From JALZKA01 sp963754045 (GTDB lineage Bacteria > Actinomycetota > Thermoleophilia > Solirubrobacterales > 70-9), in the NCBI GenBank assembly GCA_963754045.1, contig CAVWEN010000002.1, forward strand, positions 1,178,001 to 1,242,000: a stretch of 64,000 nucleotides of DNA, read 5' to 3'. Position 1 is the stretch's first letter. Each line of letters begins with the position of its first letter. Of the stretch, positions 60,682 to 64,000 are shown one piece after another. The position numbers and the translations under genes were made by a program. Under the pieces are notes generated by a model, which worked only from the letters and a program-made list of their open reading frames with translations, made no database searches and had not been told where the DNA came from.

Positions 60682-62544
60682 TCAGGCTACCGGGGGCTCG
60701 CCGGCGTCAGTCTCATCGGGGGGGCCTGCGTCGGCTTCGGACCCGCTCTCCGGCGCAACCTCCGACTCCGGCGCAACCTCCGACTCCGGCGCAACCTCCG
60801 ACTCCGACTCCGGCGCAACCTCGGGCGCCGACTCCGTCTGGGCGACCGCGACCGGTGGAGGGGTGGTCGCGGGCAGCGCCGCAGGCGGCACATAGGCGGC
60901 CTCACGTTCCGTGATGGCCTCGCGGATATCACGTAGCGGCTCAGGGCTGCGGACGTCGGGAACGACGTCGAAGTTGTGTGGGGGCGGGGGCGAGAGCGCG
61001 AACCACTCAAGCGTCGAGCCGCCCCACGGATCGTGCCCTGCCTCGCGACCGGAGCCGTAGGCGGAGGCGAGGTTCGCGAGCTCAATCAAGATGCCCAGGA
61101 CGGCGAGGAACGCGCCCAGCGATGCGACGACGTTGTACGCGGTGACGCCGGTGCCCTCGAAGTAGCGGTAGACGTCCACCGGCTGGCCCTCGAGGCCAGC
61201 CAGGAACAGCCCGGTGCCGTACAGCGCGCAGCCCGCCAGGATCGCGCCGAGCGCGGCCTTGGCTGGCCCTTCAGGCGCCACGCGACCGCTGATCTTTGGC
61301 AGCCAGTAGTGCAGGGCGGCGAACCCGGCGAGGACGCTCGCGCCGACGAACGCGAGGGCCGTGTCCTGATGGGCCGCGGTGGTGTTCTCCAGCAGGAGCC
61401 CGACCGGGATCACCGATGTCGCGAACTGACCGGCGAGGCCAAAGACCATCAGCACCGCGGCCCCGAGCGCAAACGCCACCGCGGCGGTCATCCGGACGGC
61501 GCCACCGGTGACGGTGGCTGTCCAGTTGAAGAACAACGTTCCGACCGGCACCAGAAGCCCGATGGCGCACGCCATGGCGAAGTAGGCAAAGCCCTTGGCG
61601 ATCGGCCCGGAGTACATGTTCTGCATCCAGGCCAGCACCCCCAGAACACCGATCGCGACGATCGATAGGGCGGCGGCCCGGTGGCTGAAGAGCGGCTTGC
61701 GAGCGTGCGTGGGCAGGATCTCCGAGATCACGCCGGCCGCCCCGGCGATCGCGATCACGTGGCAGCCGGTGAAGAAGATCCAGCTGAGGTGCGTAAAGAT
61801 CAGCGGTTCCCCGCCCTCGGCCGCGTTGAAGAAAACCCCGCCGAAGTGACGGTCCACCGTGAGCATCGTCAGGCCGGCCAGCATCACGGGGGCCACGAAA
61901 AGCAGCAGGTAGCCGGTGGTCGCCGCCGACCAGGTGAAGATCGGCGCCCGGCGCCAGGCCATCCCCGGCGCTCGCTGCTTACGCAGCGTCGCGATCATGT
62001 TCACGGCCCAGAGTGTGAACCCCGAGACCACGAGGAAAACGCCGCCGATCCATGCATCGACCCCGTTCGATGGCGAGTAGACCTCGTCGGCCAGCGGCGG
62101 CAGCGGTGAGAGCGCGACCTCGGGAACCGTGTACAGGAAGCTCGCGTAAACCACGAACGCGCCCACGCCGTAGAGCCAGTAGGAGAGCTGGTGGATTCGC
62201 GGGAGCGCGACGCCTCGGGCGCCGATCTGAAGTGGGACGATGTAACTCATCAGGCCCAGCAGCATTGGGACCGCGAAGAGCACGACGAAGGTGAGGTTCT
62301 GGGCCGAGAGGATCCGGTTGAAGATCTCGGGTGAAAAGATCGTGCTGTCGGGGACGATCAGGTGGAAGCGCAGCAGGGCGAGCTGCACGGCCGCGATGGC
62401 GAGAAAGGTGAGCGCGGTGCCGATATAGAGCTTGCCGACGCGCTTGTGGTCGGCGGACGTCACGGCCTCGATCCATGGCGTCTGCTGGGTGGCCGCACCG
62501 CGGGTAACGACCTCGGGGCGAGGCTGGGTGATCGTGGGTGGCAC
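60682..62544 (-). CDS. COX1-fold paralogue of oxidase subunit I lacking all metal ligands
   Basis: 620 residues, twelve helices, alignable without gaps to ctaD around the core: SYIVPLQIGARGVALPRIHQ matches NYVLPLMIGAPDMAFPRLNA, and EILPTHARKPLF matches EVISTHARKPIF. But heme a His is Gln82, CuB His are Thr259, Gln308 and Asn309, cross-linked Tyr is Val263, and the helix X His pair is Asp394/Ala396. K-channel Lys and the D-channel Asp are also gone. It cannot be a normal oxidase. It starts at GTG 62544 (TAGTG overlap with the subunit II paralogue). A Pro/Glu/Ser tail of ~60 residues is repetitive. Confidence 0.9.
   Translation of the reverse strand: MPPTITQPRPEVVTRGAATQQTPWIEAVTSADHKRVGKLYIGTALTFLAIAAVQLALLRFHLIVPDSTIFSPEIFNRILSAQNLTFVVLFAVPMLLGLMSYIVPLQIGARGVALPRIHQLSYWLYGVGAFVVYASFLYTVPEVALSPLPPLADEVYSPSNGVDAWIGGVFLVVSGFTLWAVNMIATLRKQRAPGMAWRRAPIFTWSAATTGYLLLFVAPVMLAGLTMLTVDRHFGGVFFNAAEGGEPLIFTHLSWIFFTGCHVIAIAGAAGVISEILPTHARKPLFSHRAAALSIVAIGVLGVLAWMQNMYSGPIAKGFAYFAMACAIGLLVPVGTLFFNWTATVTGGAVRMTAAVAFALGAAVLMVFGLAGQFATSVIPVGLLLENTTAAHQDTALAFVGASVLAGFAALHYWLPKISGRVAPEGPAKAALGAILAGCALYGTGLFLAGLEGQPVDVYRYFEGTGVTAYNVVASLGAFLAVLGILIELANLASAYGSGREAGHDPWGGSTLEWFALSPPPPHNFDVVPDVRSPEPLRDIREAITEREAAYVPPAALPATTPPPVAVAQTESAPEVAPESESEVAPESEVAPESEVAPESGSEADAGPPDETDAGEPPVA
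60684..60689 (-). promoter_or_regulatory. -10 box for ctaA-ctaB
   Basis: TAGCCT on the reverse strand, 7 nt before the ctaA ATG. It overlaps the end of the subunit I paralogue gene, so heme A synthesis can be expressed apart from it. Confidence 0.4.
60751..60822 (-). repeat. 18-bp tandem repeat in the tail of the subunit I paralogue
   Basis: Three identical 18-bp units at 60751-60768, 60769-60786 and 60787-60804, then 6 bp and a partial fourth. They encode (SEVAPE)n. The DNA identity suggests slippage; the tail length probably varies between strains. Confidence 0.8.
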
Positions 62545-63374
62545 TAGAGGTCCCCCTCCTCGGCGGCTCGGACGGACTCGGTCACGGCCTCCTGCGCCGC
62601 CCTCAGGTCGTCGGCAAGGCGGGTCAGATAGGTGTCGTAATCCTCCTTGGACACGACCTCTACCGTCGCTCGCATGGCCGGGTACGAGGTGCCGGAGAAC
62701 TGCGTGGACTGACCGCGGTAGGTTCCTACCTCGTCGGCCTCGAACCAGGTCGTCGTCACCTCTCCCGGGACGGCGTCGACCTGGGGGCCCAGCTCGGGAA
62801 TGAACCATCGATGCAAGACGTCGGTCGAGTCGATCGAGAGCTCGACCCGCGTGTCAACAGGGACAACCAGCTCGTTGTAGGAAAAGGTCTCGGAGATGTC
62901 CTCGCGTTCGCCGGCGGGGTACTCGAACCGCCACAGCCATTGCTGGCCCACGACGCCGATCTGCAGCGTGCGGGCCTCGTCCTCGGCGTCGGCCTCCAGC
63001 GTCTTCTCGGTCATCACGATCCCGAAGATGAAGATCGCCAGGGCCACCACACTCAGGCCGCCTGCGACGCGGCCGATCAAGCCGCGACCCGCGGTGATGC
63101 GACGGGGAGCCTCGTCGCCACCATCCCGGTTTCGGATCACGGCGGATACGAGCCCGCCGATGAGGGCTGCCCCGAGCAGGACGATCACGATCAGCATCAC
63201 CCAGTAGCTGGTGCGCATGTCCGCGGCATTCGGCGAGTGGGCGTCGCTCGGCGCGATGCCGTCGGCCGAGGCCGTTGCGGCAAGCACTAGGAGCATTGCT
63301 CCGGCGAGCAGGAAAGCCGCGAGGACGCGGCCGAACGGTCTTGGGTTCTGCGGGGTCCTCAAGGCGGCCGCCAT
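62544..63374 (-). CDS. oxidase subunit II paralogue lacking the CuA cysteines
   Basis: 276 residues. Signal peptide (cleavage near TASA-DG), two membrane helices, then a cupredoxin domain with QQWLWRFEYPAGE and DVLHRWFIPELG as in true subunit II. In the CuA loop, GQSTQFSGTSYPAM, both Cys are Ser (223, 227), Glu is Gln225 and His is Tyr231; only His188 and Met234 remain. A binuclear CuA centre cannot form. ATG 63374 is used, since further upstream the frame is not protein-like. It leads the reverse operon and is coupled to the subunit I paralogue. Confidence 0.9.
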   Translation of the reverse strand: MAAALRTPQNPRPFGRVLAAFLLAGAMLLVLAATASADGIAPSDAHSPNAADMRTSYWVMLIVIVLLGAALIGGLVSAVIRNRDGGDEAPRRITAGRGLIGRVAGGLSVVALAIFIFGIVMTEKTLEADAEDEARTLQIGVVGQQWLWRFEYPAGEREDISETFSYNELVVPVDTRVELSIDSTDVLHRWFIPELGPQVDAVPGEVTTTWFEADEVGTYRGQSTQFSGTSYPAMRATVEVVSKEDYDTYLTRLADDLRAAQEAVTESVRAAEEGDL

Positions 63375-63454
63375 TCTAATCGGAGCCGGGGGACAACTGG
63401 GCAGCCGCCTCAACGGCGGCGGTGCTCGCCTTTGCCCTTCGGGCCCCGCCTCAC

Positions 63455-63460
63455 TAACCT
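63455..63460 (+). promoter_or_regulatory. -10 box for the PAP2-like gene
   Basis: TAACCT, 9 nt before GTG 63470. It lies in the 95-bp divergent spacer between the subunit II paralogue and this gene. Confidence 0.3.
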
Positions 63461-63469
63461 CGCTCGGCT

Positions 63470-64000
63470 GTGCGCCGGCCTTCCCGAAGCTCTCGCCGGC
63501 CGCGTCCTGGGGTGCGGAAGGCCGTCCGTGCCGGGGCGTTGGCGGCGCTCGCGGCGTCGATCGCGATCCCACCGTTGCGTCGGCGACTGCGGGTTCCCGC
63601 GACCGTATCTGTCGCCGCTTCGCTGGCCGGGCCACCCGCCCTCGCGGTCCTCCGGCCCCGCACCCACGCTCGCGATGTCGCGCTGTACGCCTTGCAGATG
63701 TGGGGGTTCACCATGGCACACGAAATTCCCTACGACGATCCCGAGGCGCTCCGTCGCCGCCTGCGCGTGAACTATCCGATTCGTGCGGACCGTGCGCTGG
63801 GTGGCGGCGTGCTCCCGAACGCCCGCCTGCAGCGCGCGCTCGGGAAGCCGGATGGTCCGGGCAAGCTCGATGTCGTCCTGTCATTGGCGCACTGGGCCTG
63901 GTTCCTCGTGCCGCATATGAGCCTCGTCTACGTACTGCTGCGCGACGAGGAGCGGTTCCCGCGCGCCGCGCGTCAGATGTCGGCCACGTACGACCTCGGC
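63470..64000 (+). CDS. PAP2/AUR1-like membrane phosphatase or transferase, N-terminal part (3' truncated)
   Basis: The frame is open to the window end, 177 codons so far. It starts at GTG 63470, or GTG 63512. After a basic-hydrophobic N-terminus comes DVALYALQMWGFTMAHEIPY, then LRVNYPIRADRALGGGVLPN, LDVVLSLAHWAWFLVPHMSL and YDLG at the end. This matches the N-terminal half of AUR1-like inositol-phosphate/phosphatase PAP2 proteins common in actinobacteria. The catalytic His/Asp motifs would lie beyond base 64000, so the call rests on this half only. Confidence 0.6.
   Translation, partial: MRRPSRSSRRPRPGVRKAVRAGALAALAASIAIPPLRRRLRVPATVSVAASLAGPPALAVLRPRTHARDVALYALQMWGFTMAHEIPYDDPEALRRRLRVNYPIRADRALGGGVLPNARLQRALGKPDGPGKLDVVLSLAHWAWFLVPHMSLVYVLLRDEERFPRAARQMSATYDLG

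Noticed and set aside
60682..62544. Quinol oxidase or nitric oxide reductase subunit
   Set aside because: Both classes keep the heme His ligands (and CuB or FeB His). Here none remain, so a standard electron-transfer call is not supported.

Overview
The window is 64 kb of GC-rich (roughly two-thirds G+C) bacterial chromosome. Gene content points to an actinobacterium, probably of the Thermoleophilia/Solirubrobacterales kind: a GuaB3-type IMPDH relative next to guaA, a fused NAD(P)HX repair enzyme, ribosomal protein S9 with a long acidic N-terminal tail, an A2-type caa3-like oxidase locus, many GTG/TTG starts, and many genes whose -10 box lies only 6-10 nt before the start codon (leaderless-type transcription). 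The lineage is an inference from gene content, not from a marker search.

Region 1 (1-24.5 kb) is a surface-polysaccharide locus. It holds seven glycosyltransferases of families GT2, GT4 and GT8, a Wzx-type flippase, two large GT39-like or unknown membrane proteins, a UDP-galactopyranose mutase, an NAD-dependent sugar epimerase, a secreted glycoside hydrolase, and eight SAM-dependent or CmcI/TylF-type methyltransferases placed between the transferases. The product is probably a heavily O-methylated, galactofuranose-containing glycan. A decayed membrane-protein fragment lies at 8761-8962.

Region 2 (24.7-45.6 kb) is housekeeping: HU, pyrF, a LysM protein and a D,D-carboxypeptidase, a PfkB kinase, guaB3-guaA behind a leader with attenuator-like complementarity, a second flippase, an M23 peptidase, rplM-rpsI-glmM-glmS, a DUF3352 lipoprotein, acpS, nnr, alr, a CCA/poly(A)-polymerase-like HD protein, a HIT protein, an enoyl-CoA hydratase and infA. 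Several junctions are coupled by 4-nt overlaps. pyrF and the carboxypeptidase have no usable ATG/GTG/TTG and appear to start at CTG inside a CTGA overlap.

Region 3 (45.6-52.2 kb) holds a GH63-like hydrolase, a DrrAB-like ABC exporter, an unknown secreted protein, a zinc-ribbon protein and a GT4 transferase.

Region 4 (52.3-63.4 kb) is the aerobic terminal oxidase region. A forward operon encodes ctaC, ctaD, a tandem USP-like protein and ctaE. A reverse operon encodes a second subunit II and a second subunit I, then ctaA, ctaB and two small membrane proteins. The second subunit I keeps the COX1 fold but has lost every heme and CuB ligand, the cross-linked Tyr and the proton-channel residues. 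Its partner subunit II has lost both CuA cysteines. This metal-free oxidase-like pair is the most striking item in the window. A di-heme cytochrome c lipoprotein, a CBS protein and three copies of a ~70-bp hairpin repeat lie between the two operons. The window ends inside a PAP2/AUR1-like gene.
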